This document shows, in pieces, positions 35,716 through 47,226 of a DNA stretch of 64,000 bases (positions are counted from its first letter, which is position 1; each line of letters begins with the position of its first letter). Source of the stretch: Kudoa neothunni (Eukaryota; Cnidaria); NCBI GenBank assembly GCA_964304625.1, contig OZ199838.1, positions 15,252,001 through 15,316,000 on the forward strand, given 5' to 3'. Position numbers and translations under genes: made by a program. The notes below the pieces were generated by a model, which searched no databases, was not told where the DNA came from, and saw nothing but the letters and a program-made list of their open reading frames with translations.

Positions 35716-36887
35716 TTAACCCTCAGGGACACGTGCAAAAAACTTCACTCGAACGCACGCTTGGGGTCCATTGGACCACAGGAGGTAAAATTGGTTTATT
35801 TTGTAACATACCACTGTAAATAATTGATACTGAAAACAATTATTACATATTGTGTTAAGATGTTATTTACAAAACGAATTTAAATTGTTAAACAACGTAG
35901 TTCTCGTTGTTCTATCATTTTGACGAACACAGAGATGACACCGCTGTTTTTGAAATAAGGTTAAATTATTTCATATAATTTATATTTATCGCTTCTATAA
36001 GATCTTTAAATAAATATATAATTATTTATACCTTTTATATTGAATTAATATTCTATAAGTCGTATAAAAAACGATTTCAAGAAGTCTTCTTCGGATTGGG
36101 TTTTCTGCTTTCATACAGTATAATGCATGTGTATTTATTGACACAATATCTAACAAAGTGTGAAACATAACCGTTGGCCATTAAAACGTTATTTGATGGA
36201 TTAAATAATTAACAAACATGACCATCTGTGATTCTTCCCTTTGCAGAATGAAATAATTTCTGGGAATTTTTTTGGATGTTGTAAATTAATTATTGGTCTA
36301 TGATACAACGAGTTTAACAAAGTAACGGAATTTTAAAATTTAAAGTTATTTTTGGTCAATTATTTATTTCGCTAACTATACTGTTTAATAATTTATCCAT
36401 GAAAAATTAACTTCAAGTATCATTTTCTGTAATAACATTATCAGGAATATCGATTATGCGTTAATGTTTGATAATATTGTACTTCCTCTTTGTAGAAAAT
36501 GATTTTACAGAGTAAACAGACAAATCGGATTTTTTACCACAAAGTCTATCTTCGTTAGATTCAAAAATTTCTCATATTGAACCATTTTTACTTAGATCAT
36601 CTTAAGTTTTATTTTCACAATATTTAGAACAGGATTCATCGCTTTTTTCTTCCGATAAATAATCATAACAAAAGTTGCTGCTACAAGATTTCATGTCCAC
36701 GTCTGACATTTGCACTGCCATCTCACAGCTAAAATTATTTTTAAAATCTATTATCAATAAACGATTAAATAGACAAAAATATGAGAATAAAAAATTTTTA
36801 AAGCAAAAGATGACTCCAGTTAAGGGTTTAGGCGAGGTTAAATTTACGTGGGGTCCATTGGACCCCATGGTCGCTCCGAAGGGTTCA
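35716..36887. mobile_element. piggyBac-like element, 1.17 kb
   Basis: The left end TTAACCCTCAGGGACACGTG (35716) and right end, reverse complement TGAACCCTTCGGAGCGACC (36887), are imperfect inverted ends. Each has a subterminal GGGGTCCATTGGACC palindrome, about 44 nt inside the left end and about 22 nt inside the right end. A minus-strand Ser/Asp/Cys-rich frame (36602-36868) may be a remnant of a transposase N-terminus. It abuts copy 1 of the dispersed repeat. Confidence 0.6.
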
Positions 36888-37268
36888 TCGACAATTGCGA
36901 TCCCTAATTATAAGATCATTATGTTCAACGTAAACGATAAATCATTAAATATTTAAAGAAACTAATTATTTATGAAATTTCCTATTTTGATATTAGTTTT
37001 ATAGTACTGGCATTGATTTTTTATTATTAAATTGGACAATTCTCTATTATAAAGATTTTTGTTGGGTTAAAAAACTCAATTTATGCTCCATTAAGGCTAG
37101 AAATACATTAAACAATAAAATGGATAATTACGAACTGCACAGAATATTTTATCATGAATTATGACACAAAAAATTTGGATCGGCGAACAAATACTATTTA
37201 TAGATAAAATCGTTAATATTACATCGAAAAAAATCTACAAACAAGCACAGCAGGCGTACATCCGATAC
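36888..37268. other. 3' flank of the DHX33-like gene
   Basis: AT-rich sequence between a piggyBac-like element and the stop codon of the helicase gene. No separate gene was recognised. Confidence 0.4.
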
Positions 37269-39799
37269 CTACGAATATATGACCCTGTTTTGAGATGCAT
37301 TTGAAGATTTGACCGAGGTAGCCCCTTTAGTGCCATCAAGTGTGAAATATGTTTTAAAATTTAAATTGTCGGCAGTTAACCATTCGGCGGCAGCTTTGCT
37401 GACATTCCTCATATATTTTCTATTGGTTTCGATGATGTCGGTAAAAAAGACGAATTCGTTTCTAACAAAAGTTCTCAATATTTCAACTCAATCAATTTAT
37501 ATTACTTTTTTTGGAAAATACAAGACGAAGGATGAATATTTATCAGTTGCTTTTTGTGTAATGTTAAGTAACTTTTACCTGTAGATATCAAGATCAAATG
37601 AAGTGATTGTATTCAAACTGGAAAATACCGTTAGGTTGAAGTTGAGCGCAATTCATGTACAATCCATGAAGCATCAATCTTCGAATTTGCTCAGATGAAT
37701 GTTCAGGTGAGAGGCCACCTGAGTTGGTTAACGAATAGTTGGATTTTAGTAGGATCTTGATAAGCTGAGATCTAGCTTTGACGGCACTTCTCCAACAAGA
37801 AGGATTCACTTTGTACTTGATACACCATTCATTGATCATAACGTTGAGGGGTCGGTTCACTAGGTGACGACGTTAATTCAGTAGAAATTTCTCCCATTAA
37901 ATGAAAAACACAAATTACATTTCTTGCATTGTGATATATTGACTTGATAAGAATTCCATAAATTTAACAGCATAATTAGGTCACCATCGAACGATGCAAA
38001 GTTCAACCGACAGTCTATGCTACTACTATCGTGGGAGCTAACGTTATCAGATTTAGATGTGTAAAGTAGATTTTCTTCGTTCAATAGTGCAACAATAGTG
38101 ACAATTTCATCGGTGCATCTGGTCTGTGTGCCAGCAGCCACAATGCATCTCGAGTAGATAGGATCTAGCGGAAATTTGATCATTTCAGATCCCAACTTGG
38201 TTATCTGATGGTGAGAATCGATAGCGCCAAGTGATTTCAATTTCTCCAGCGAAGCTCTCACAGTGATTTGATCTGGTTGATCGAACCACATGAAATTGGG
38301 AACATCGTTTATTCCCATAGATATCAGAACAAGGGAAATGTACGAGAGGTTGCAACGTAACACTTCAGGGATGGTATCTTCTTGAAGTTTGTTGAAAAAG
38401 GTGTGCTCGCAGAACAGTCGATAACAGTGACCTTTTGCTAGTCGGCCAGCTCTGCCAGCGCGCTGTCTAGCTTGTGAGCGTGACACAGGGGTAACCACCA
38501 AACTTTCAATGTTTGTGTTAGGACAAAATTCTGTCAAAATTAATACCATTACAAACTCCAATGACAACCTACAACCAACGATAATTCGAACACTTACTTT
38601 TCATTTTCACCACACCACTATCGATAACACAATGGATTCCGGGAATGGTGATGGATGTTTCGGCAATGTTGGTGGCTAACACAATTTTTCTGGTACCCTT
38701 GGGAGTGGAATTGAAAACTTTCAGTTGAAAATGGGATGAAAGTGCAGCATATAGCGGACACAACTCCACTTTTCTCAGATCTAAAAAAGATTTGTCAAAT
38801 TGCAATAGAACTAGGCACAAAAAGCTATAAAACAGAATGTATACCGTAGTTTCTACAAAAATCCCCTATCAACTCTTTCATCGATTCGATTTCATCCTGT
38901 CCGGTGAGAAATACCAATATTCCGCATCTACACATCAGCTAAACACTCATTTTAAAAATTATAACCAACTCGATTGGTAGTTCTTTATGAAGTTGAATGG
39001 TTGAAGTGAAACAGGCGTTGAAATAATCCACAGGATCATCTTTCATGTAGTAGTATTCGATGGGATGCTGTCTACCAGCTATGTAAAAAGTTTTAGCGCC
39101 AAAAAATTGTTCAAATTTATCGGCTTTAATAGTGGCTGACATGATGATAATTTTGAGCGGAGGTTTATTTGTCTGAATTTTATTTTAAAAGACGGTTAAA
39201 TTAAAAAAAATTCTCGCCCACCTTTTCACGCATAATCTGCGCTTTTTTAACTACTCCAAACAATATATCTGTGTGTAAAGATCTTTCGTGGGCTTCGTCA
39301 ATAATCACATACGTGTACCTCATCAGATAGGGGTCACTTATAGATTCTCTAAGTAGAGATCCGTCTGTCGAAAACACCAATGCACTCTCGTTTGAAGTCA
39401 TATCTTCGTAACGAACAGTGTATCCTACCAAGTTACCAACGATGCAGTTCATCGTGCGAGCCACATGCTGGGCGATTGATATTGCCGCAACTCTTCTCGG
39501 CTGGGTACAAACAACCCGTCCCGTCTTACCTTTGCAGCAGCTTTCCAATACAATCCTTGGTATTAGCGTTGTTTTTCCACTTCCAGTTTCACTGATCACG
39601 ATAAGATTTTGGTTGGAATTCAGAAACTCATCAACTCATTTTTTACTCGATGCACTGGGAGTTGTTGTTCTGGTGGATTAATGTTGTTATGATTAGGAGA
39701 TATTTTATGTGATTTGTTTTTATTTGAGCTATAAGGCTTTAATGCAAATTTTAATTTGCTAAAACCCTTTAGGGGAGCCCAACTTTTAGGGGGCTTCAT
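37269..39799 (-). CDS. DHX33: DEAH-box RNA helicase, DHX33-like, with apparent 1-nt frameshift
   Basis: Eight exons: 39222-39799, 38970-39172, 38845-38927, 38598-38780, 37919-38530, 37629-37859, 37506-37578 and 37269-37461; introns are 42-67 nt. Domain order is that of DEAH/RHA helicases: Walker A GSGKTT, TQPRRVAA, DEAH box IIDEAHERSLHTD, motif III MSAT, VFLTGQDEIE, TNIAETSITIPG, QRAGRAGR, then winged-helix/HA2 (RCNLSYISLVLISMGI) and OB-fold segments (INIHPSS, NRKYMR). MREK, GRQHPIEYYY and LYMNCAQLQPNG favour DHX33 over DHX15/8. The joined length (2156 nt) is one base short of a full frame: between LPVHRVKNELMS and FLNSNQNLIV the frame slips at a T-run near 39619. A base missing there restores family spacing; a 20-nt intron would also restore frame. 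DHX33 family members act in rRNA synthesis and translation initiation. Confidence 0.9.
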
Positions 39800-39804
39800 A
39801 ATAT

Positions 39805-39825
39805 TATGCACGCATGCGTGACTCG
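39805..39825. promoter_or_regulatory. GCACGCATGCGTG palindrome just upstream of DHX33-like start
   Basis: CACGCATGCGTG, a GC-rich palindrome in AT-rich DNA, lies within 25 bp of the helicase ATG. Related motifs lie 5' of other genes in the window. Its resemblance to NRF1 sites is by consensus only. Confidence 0.3.
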
Positions 39826-39861
39826 ACCTTAAAGCGTGTTCACACTTTTTCTTTGAACTCC

Positions 39862-40200
39862 TTACAATAAAATAAGAATAACGTATTTGTTAAGTTGGTC
39901 AAAGTAAGGATTATTTAATTTAGAGATATACTCTTTACAGTTAATAATTGGTGTTGCGCACCTTTTGGGTGGGGGGATTGGGGAAGGGTACGCAATTGCT
40001 TGCGAATGCAGTAAAATTTGTGTATTATTGTTAAAATAAATTAATCCGCAGGTATGTTTCCCAAAAAGTATAAATGCGGATTTTTCTTTAAGTTTAATAG
40101 TTTTGGATATCATATCCATCATTTGGTAGAAATCATTCAATCCAACTGTATTTTTAAGGTAAAATGTCCCGTGTATTTTATCGAGTACATATCTCAGTTT
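39862..40200 (-). CDS. hypothetical small gene, last exon about 112 aa
   Basis: A minus-strand exon, entered from a likely acceptor (ATATTAG ending 40201), encodes KIHGTFYLKNTVGLNDFYQM, then KEKSAFILFGKHTCGLIYFN and PSPIPPPKRCATPIINCKEY, ending at the stop at 39862. Composition looks coding. The 5' exon with the start codon was not found; an ATG in the same frame at about 40231 is followed by a TAG. Only about 60 bp separate the stop from the helicase ATG on the same strand. No family recognised. Confidence 0.4.
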   Translation of the reverse strand, partial: KLRYVLDKIHGTFYLKNTVGLNDFYQMMDMISKTIKLKEKSAFILFGKHTCGLIYFNNNTQILLHSQAIAYPSPIPPPKRCATPIINCKEYISKLNNPYFDQLNKYVILILL

Positions 40201-40231
40201 CTAATATTCTCGAATATTTGATGTGGTCATT

Positions 40232-42160
40232 TTGTTGTGAATAAAATTATTTTCTCTTCAAATAAATTTCGATTTTTTTGTCTATTTTTAATATTTTTTA
40301 TTAGTAATTATAGGCATGTACTGTGTATTCAAAACAATGTAAGTTACACTATTAAATTTGTATTAATTTAAAATTAAGTAATATTTTAAAAAATGAATCC
40401 TTATTTTTTAGTTTATAAATTTTTTTATTTCTTAATTAAAAGAATATATGACTAATAATGAAAAATATGTACTAATGGGGGTTTAAATTTTTATATTCTA
40501 ATGATTTAGAGCTATAATTGTCGTATAAGATAAACTATAACATTATTATAAAGATACAACAATGTATTTTCACCGTTTTGGCATAAAGAATGCGTAATCT
40601 TTTTTATTTCTTTGTAATTTGTTTGCGCTTAACTTTATTTATTGTCTATCAACTCACTTTCCTAAATAAATGTTTAATTGAAAATTGATAAGATAATTCA
40701 ATATTATGGCTATTTTTAATAAACAACGAAGATTTGGAATTTTAGAAGCACAAAATTACGTTACCTTGTCCAATTCTAACGACAACTTCATTCGTGTTCT
40801 TTGTTCATTGCTTCATTTTACATTTAAACATAATGCATTTGTAGGTCGTTATTACGCATCTTTGGAATGTTTATAATGGAAAGTAATAAATGTTTTGCCC
40901 CATATAGTCCTTAGATTTTGTAGACACACTAAAATTTAACAACAAATCTCTATATTAGTATAGCGTATAATTGTTTTAAAAAGTTGTTATACAAACTAAT
41001 TTTTTATTTCATCATTTTAATAATCAACATAAAGTTGAATGATAATGATTTAATTCATTTGGTCCTTTTTACATCTTTATGGGAATTTTTTGCGGAAAAT
41101 CCCCTAAGTTTGTTAGTATTCAATAGATGTTAATTTTGTTAAGATTGTTGACGGTTAATCAGATCATTTCGAGATTCTATTCAACCACATATGTTTTTTA
41201 TTGTCAATTTTTGCACTAATATTAAGCTCTCAAATATATATTTCGATAAAAATAAATTTTTATGTGAAAATCTAATATATAGTTTTATATTAATCATATT
41301 CCAAGAATATCTGCATTATTACAATTAGTGATGTGTAATAACCATATCAAAGTTAGTATAACTATTTTAAATCTCTCTTTAAAATTTAGAATATGGTTAA
41401 CGATTGATTAATATTTAGATAGAATAGTTATTACCACCTATGTTGATTTTATAATCTATGCAATAAATTAGAGTAAATTTTACTATAAACAAATACAATA
41501 AGGAAAGAGTCAAAAACTCATATTATAGAAATATTTTTCGAGGTTTCTCTACAATACCAACACTCATCATTTACAATGAACAAATCTATTTAAGTTTGAA
41601 AAGTAATATGCTATGAAATCCAGGTTTTAGCAACTTTATTGACGTTGGAAAAATTTATAATTGAACGACATATTTATTTAAAGTCATATTTTAGTAGTTT
41701 AGTGATAGTTGTGTAATAAATTGCTATTTAATTATTCCTATAAATATAAATATATATATATATAGAAAAGAGTTGAAACCAACGTTAATCTAGTTAGATT
41801 TAACAACAATCTAATAATACGAATAATTAATACGCAATGTCTATCTACGTAATAGCCATTCATGATTGTATTTAGGTTTAAATAATTTTTTAAACTAACT
41901 TTAGGGTGCACGCATGGGTTCTAATAACCCTGTTCAATTTTAATTGATATTTACCTCCCATTTAAGTTTCCCATGCCACCTTAAAATCGATACATCTGCT
42001 TTATTTCATGAATAAATATGATTTTAGAGAAATATCATTTAAAATGGTATAAAAGTATTTCGAAAATTTTTTATTAAATAATATTTAATCAGTTACGCCA
42101 AGAAAATCATCAAATAAAAATAGACACAATAAAATTATGAATTGAAAAGGGTTCATTACA
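40232..42160. other. long AT-rich intergenic stretch
   Basis: Very AT-rich, no exon chain, RNA gene or inverted-repeat pair recognised. A short TA repeat lies at about 41750-41766. Confidence 0.4.
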
Positions 42161-42168
42161 AAGACAGA

Positions 42169-42209
42169 GTACCTACCACAACTGTGAGGGGGTTATATGT
42201 GGTAGGTAC
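42169..42209. other. perfect 12-bp hairpin
   Basis: GTACCTACCACA (42169-42180) and TGTGGTAGGTAC (42198-42209) form a perfect 12-bp stem with a 17-nt loop, about 130 bp beyond the stop of the phosphatase gene. The stem is half GC in an AT-rich context. Confidence 0.6.
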
Positions 42210-42339
42210 CTGTCGCTACGAATTACATAATTGTAGAAGTCGCTAGGTTACTTATCGCTATGCGATTCAAAAGACGATGAGGTGTATTTTTCTTTGTCTT
42301 TGGCAGCGTTAGAACTATTTTCAGTCAGTTAGTTGATTA

Positions 42340-43478
42340 TTAGCAAAAAAAAAATAAATTTAAATACGAGCGACGTTTTAATATAATACTGTCCCCTGGT
42401 TTGAGAAGATGAGGTTTTCTTTTACATTCGATAGGCTGATCTAAATTTAAAAAAAATTAACGATTTAATGGAAACTCAAATGAGGTACCTTTAGCTGCGT
42501 CAGTTTTTGGTGTATGCAAAAATTGAAGAAATACTTCATTATCCAGCTTCATCTGTTGCGTTCCATTGGAGAACTTTTCAACGAGGAGACGATGAATCTG
42601 TTACACAATTATGAGAAGTATTCATTTAAATTAATATTAAGTTAATTATAATTTTCAGTTTCTTTTTTGGGTATGACATACGAATTTTAACATATAGAAA
42701 CTTACTCTATGTGATTCTTCCCCATCAAATTTCTCCAACTCTAAAAAAAATCCCAAGTTTGGATTCACTTGTTTGCGTATATTTCGTAAAAATTCGATAG
42801 TTTTAGCAAAACTGGAACAAAATAGCGTTAATAAATAAGCCAACACAATTGTGGGAGATCTTGATATTCCTTCTCGACTATAAAATGTGATTGGAATGAT
42901 TTTAAACAATTAACTAATTTTTTTGAAGAAAATAATATTGGAAATCTTTTTTGGATGAGTTGGACGTAAAAAATAGACAAATTACCAATGAACTAATACT
43001 CCCTTTTTCTCAATTCTAAACAAAAATACAAAATATTTTGATGTAATGAGTAAGTACCTCTTGGAATGGATGTAGAGACAAAGCTCTTCAAAATGTTCAG
43101 TTCTTCAATGAAAAAATCAACCCAACCCTCTAACTAACATCAAATCATACAATGTGGATTCAGATCCATCATGAGTTAATATTTGTTTGTATTCAATAAA
43201 CTTAATAATATAAATAAAGTTTAAATAATATCAAATAGATTATTTACGTCGTATTTATGAGGATTTTGATATCTGGTTATTGAAATTATGCATGAGATTT
43301 TGTTTTTCTTCAGAAAGTCCAGGTTCCGTGATGCTAAACAACTCCGCTTAGATGGGTATTTTTATGGATTATATCCTACTTTCAAGATCACCCAAATATA
43401 GATTTTCTAACACCTATTATGAATATTTATTTATATTATTTCTATAATTGTTATTACCTTGTCACAAGAATAAGACAT
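42340..43478 (-). CDS. dual-specificity protein phosphatase, 9 exons
   Basis: Exons: 43458-43478, 43380-43413, 43248-43333, 43122-43200, 43058-43085, 42986-43015, 42706-42877, 42489-42597 and 42340-42440. They total 660 nt, 219 aa. The product is a cysteine-based phosphatase of the atypical DUSP type. Landmarks: VLENLYLGDLETSRNLDFLK at the N-terminus (family: I...LYLG....A.....L), KISCIISITR, then the P-loop VLVHCREGISRSPT with catalytic Cys and Arg, followed by IVLAYLL and VNPNLGFFLELEKFD. The catalytic Cys codon is split by a 108-nt intron (TG at the end of the 30-nt exon 6, T at the start of exon 7). Read without splicing, the motif looks like a dead YSREGISRS. The 36-nt intron 43086-43121 is the least certain; a 24-nt alternative also keeps frame. 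The C-terminus after the domain is basic (KRKPHLLKPGD). Exact subfamily unknown. Confidence 0.85.
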
Positions 43479-44525
43479 TACTGCTGATGACAAGAGGTGG
43501 ATGAAAATGTTTGGTTGACAATTGAAATAAATCAAGATGACGCTAATTTCTATACATTTATATATTTAGTTGGTAAGCTGAATATATTTAAAATTTGTTA
43601 ATTAAAACTTGGATAAAATATTGTGTATGTCGAGTAAAACACTATTTCTAGAAACATATCTAACTACTTTGGGATTTCTTCAGACGCCAACTTTCCACCT
43701 AAACGATATAAATCGGATACCTATAAAATTATGAATTAACCCACGACAATATCTATTGATTCTAGGAATTATTCATTATGCCTGAAGGTTAAGCCGATCT
43801 TTCTCTCTCGGCTTATTCATACTGCTAAACACGTATAAGTACAAAATTTTAGCTTAAAACGTAAGATTGTTACATAACTGAAGTTTATTTTGCAATATTA
43901 ATGTAACATAAATTCAGTTTTAAGAAATACAGTTTAATTTAATGTGTAAACCTAATTCTTAGCATCGTGAACGACTGTCAGTTTTTCAAAATTTTTATCT
44001 CAAACCATCACGATCATTTTGTAAATTATATTGATAATTATTCTCTCGGCAGATAATCGATTATTTATATGTATAATGAAGAAAAAGAGTTTTCAGAATT
44101 TCACTGTACCTTCGTCGGTAGACGGTGGCTGGATTATGGTCTTTCTCCTTACTTGGGTGACATCGATCACACTTTTTATCTCCTAGACACAATGCTTCTT
44201 TTCATTTCAATTGTATATTTTAAGAATAATTGCTGGATTCATCCAGAAAAGGTATTCACTTAATTAATCACTCGTTATCAAAACAAATGTTTTTTCAAAG
44301 GGACCGCACTTTTAGACATTATCATTTGTTTTCTTTAACCAACATTACTAGACTTTCATTATAACCTCAATATACTGCGTCTTATTGACATTACATAATA
44401 TATCTGTTGGTATGTATATATATATATATATATATAATATATATATATATATACAACTATTGTTATTAAAATAAATGAATGTGGCTATTTGCATGGAAAA
44501 TAATATCAGTTATGTATAATTTGGA
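43479..44525. other. intergenic, with TA microsatellite at 44410-44453
   Basis: No gene was supported; the ORF at 44069-44263 has no motif. A (TA)n tract precedes the left end of the Merlin element. Confidence 0.4.
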
Positions 44526-44943
44526 CTATATATGGTAATGGTAAAGTATGTGACTCCAGAAAAACACCATCTTCCGCAAGTTTTTTCTCGTTTTTTTCTT
44601 TTGCGATTATCAATAATAAATTAAAAGAATACCGAGTGCAAATATTGAGCTCAAATTAATTACTTCTAAATTTTTGCCTAATTCTTATTCGGCAACAGTC
44701 GGATACGCTTGTAATCTACATCGTTTTGCAATAAACACTGGAAAATAGCTTATTATTTTCTTATTTCACAAATTATCCAAAATTTATATTTTATGTTATT
44801 TTTATTAGCAACGGTATTAAATTTTCCTGCGTTTGTTTATCACGCGGAAACGGCTATCATGGAGCTTTTAAGTTTTAGAGGGGACGATGATTTTTTTGCT
44901 TAATTAGTGACCATGATAGTTTTTTTTACACCTTATTATCAAA

Positions 44944-46105
44944 GGGCTATCTAAAAGCTGCCCCAGAAAGATGTCTTAAGTGTTGGAATTATAAAACTTT
45001 CGTTTTAAAAAAGAGAAAAATAAATGTAAGGAGACCAATGACCGTTACTTCGTGTTACGATAGAAACAACATCGATTACTCCTTCACTTACAATTGTAAA
45101 AAGTACTTATCTTCTGTGAAATAACGACTTAATGTAATTAAGATGTAAAACTAGCGTTTCCCCTCGAAATGGTACCTTTTTCTCTATGGGTTCCGTTACC
45201 TCAACAACAAAATTAACTATAAAAAAATATTTAAAATACTCTATTATTGGTCGATGGACAATACCATCATGTCGACCTGTAAGATGATAAAAATTTCCAA
45301 ACCTACCACTTCTTCATGGTTTCACAAGATTAGAAAAATATGCATATCGAGTTTTGATGAGACTCTTCTCCACGGCAAGAGGAAGAATAATCGGGGGAGA
45401 TACTTAAGAGGGGACAAGTGGAAAGTTTCATCAGATAAAGAATTTATTGTACCGAATAGTAATTTCTATCAAATCAGATTCTTGCCACTTCCACTGACTA
45501 TATTTTAATGCAACAGGAAATGGTGACATGAGTGATGGCGAATATTCGCCATCCGAGGTCGAATTTTCGGATGAAACTATTGATGGTTATTTATCACAGT
45601 ATTTTGCCTCTTAAATGAATATAGGAGACACGAGAAAGAGACGGGAGAGATATGGAGATCGTGTAGACGGCCCTTGGGTTTTCGGACTTTGTCTTTGCAA
45701 GATATGCGACGATGGGAAAAGGCAACTCATGGACGTCCGTTATTTCTACGTTCAGAAAAGAGACCGGGGAACTCTTATTCCAATCATCCAAAATGAGGTT
45801 CTTAAAGGATCTACCATTTGTAGTGATGAATGGAGAGCCTATAGTAACCTGAATTCACTTTGTTACAGTCATATAAAAATTAATCATTCAATTGAATATG
45901 TCAGGGACGGTGCCCATACAAACACCATAGAAGCTTGTTGGGGGAGACTTAAAACAAAGTTTCTCCGAATTAAATGGGGTGTTTCATTCAATAATTTGCC
46001 CGAATATTTGTGCGAAGAATGGTTTCGATCAATTATGGGAGAAAAATTTCAACTTTTAAATAATATACTAAAAAAATTATGTTACTGTACTAATGTAGTT
46101 ATTAA
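44944..46105 (+). pseudogene. Merlin (ISXO2-like) transposase, interrupted by an insertion
   Basis: Segments in family order: a CxxC zinc-ribbon start (RCLKCWNYKTF near 44970), a NCKKYLSS segment, SKPTTSSWFHKIRKICISSF and KRKNNRGRYLRG (near 45390), then from 45615 the frame VDGPWVFGLCLCKICDD, GSTICSDEWRAYSNLN (second catalytic Asp), HTNTIEACWGRLKTKF (catalytic Glu) and LPEYLCEEWF. Whether the breaks between 45000 and 45615 are frameshifts or introns is not clear. The downstream frame runs into the terminal repeat of the inserted element at 46108, so the residues from VFQVQDASM onward are not Merlin sequence. Confidence 0.75.
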
Positions 46106-46107
46106 TA

Positions 46108-47224
46108 CAGTGTTTCAAGTTCAAGATGCATCGATGTCCGATCAAGATGCATTCACATCCGATCATGAAGCAAATCTTATAGGTTCAGCCGATGTAATAA
46201 TTAATTCAACCGTGAAAAAAAGAAAATATAACAAAACAAATATGACTTCACGAGATTTAATTCTAAATTTATCAGAAGTTCGTTATTTTTAATTAATTAG
46301 CTATATGACTTTAAGGAAAAAGTCCCAACTAAACAAATCGCCAAGTATGTTGGAGTTCATCCAACTACTGTCACAAGAATTCTTAATTTGAAGTATTCTA
46401 CGGGAAGTGTGGAAAAGAAAAAAATGGGAGGCAACCGACGTCAGTTATTATACGACGAACACAAACAATTCCTAAAACAACTTGTTGACGACGATTGCAC
46501 TATAACATTAACATCTTTAGGGGAAATGCTAAATTCACAATATAACATCAGTGTATCCAGGCAAACGATTGCTAATGTTCTTCAAGGATTTCACTATTCA
46601 TTAAAAAAAATTTCCATAGTTCCTGTTGGCAGAAATCTACCCGAGAACATAGAGAAAAGAAAAAAGTAAATTATATATAATAAATTAAAATGAAATCTAA
46701 ATTAGTTATGTCATAAATTATCTTCAACAAAAGCCAAACTATTCCCTTGTTCTCTATATTGATGAAGCAGGATTCTCTTTATCAATGAGACGCTCTTTTG
46801 GAAGGTCCCCTGTTGGATCTAGAGCAAATTTAACCGTGAGAACCGTCCGCTCCAAAAATATTGCATTGATAGCCGCAATGAGCTCCCAGAAAGTATGGTC
46901 AACCAAAGTACACGAGGGCTCAGTAAATGGAAGTATATTTTCAGAATATTTAATCCAACTTTTCATGGAGCTACAATTGGACGGTATACTATACGCATTG
47001 CTCATAATGGACAATGTAAGATTTCACAAAACTGAACTCATAGAGGCGATAAAATCTAGTCCGAATGATGTGACGTTTGCACAATGTCAAAACTATTGCA
47101 ATCATGCGGAGAGTTATTTCCCACGATGCTTAAATAACGAAGTTATTGAAAATTAATTTATTGTTTCGATATTTAGTAATTACCTATTTTTTTTCAAATA
47201 ATGCATCTTGAACTTGAAACACTG
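46108..47224 (+). mobile_element. Tc1/mariner-type element nested in the Merlin transposase
   Basis: The ends are perfect 24-bp inverted repeats beginning CAGTGTTTCAAGTTCAAGAT, flanked by TA on both sides (46106-46107 and 47225-47226). The element is 1117 bp and carries a Tc1/IS630-type transposase in pieces. It sits in the C-terminal coding region of the Merlin transposase, so it inserted later than the Merlin element. Confidence 0.85.
46127..47156 (+). pseudogene. Tc1/IS630-type transposase, broken
   Basis: Pieces in order: a start MSDQDAFTSDHEANLIGS (46133 on), a helix-turn-helix KEKVPTKQIAKYVGVHPTTV (about 46308), LYDEHKQFLKQLVDDDCTIT and NISVSRQTIANVLQGFHYSL (46388-46669), then YIDEAGFSLSMRRSFGRSPV (first Asp) and ALLIMDNVRFHKTELIE (second Asp) in 46740-47060. 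The usual PPYSP..NP.E segment carrying the third acidic residue is absent. The sequence after VTFAQCQ (NYCNHAESYFPRC) does not match the family. Stops and frame changes also separate the pieces. Confidence 0.8.
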
Positions 47225-47226
47225 TA

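Noticed and set aside
42655-42909. Phosphatase ORF reading YSREGISRSPT, suggesting a dead DUSP lacking its catalytic Cys
   Set aside because: A 30-nt exon at 42986-43015 supplies VLVHC across a GT-AG intron, so the active-site motif is intact after splicing.
45615-46292. A 225-aa Merlin transposase ORF taken at face value
   Set aside because: From 46108 the frame enters the terminal repeat and 5' part of a nested Tc1/mariner element, so the C-terminus is artificial.
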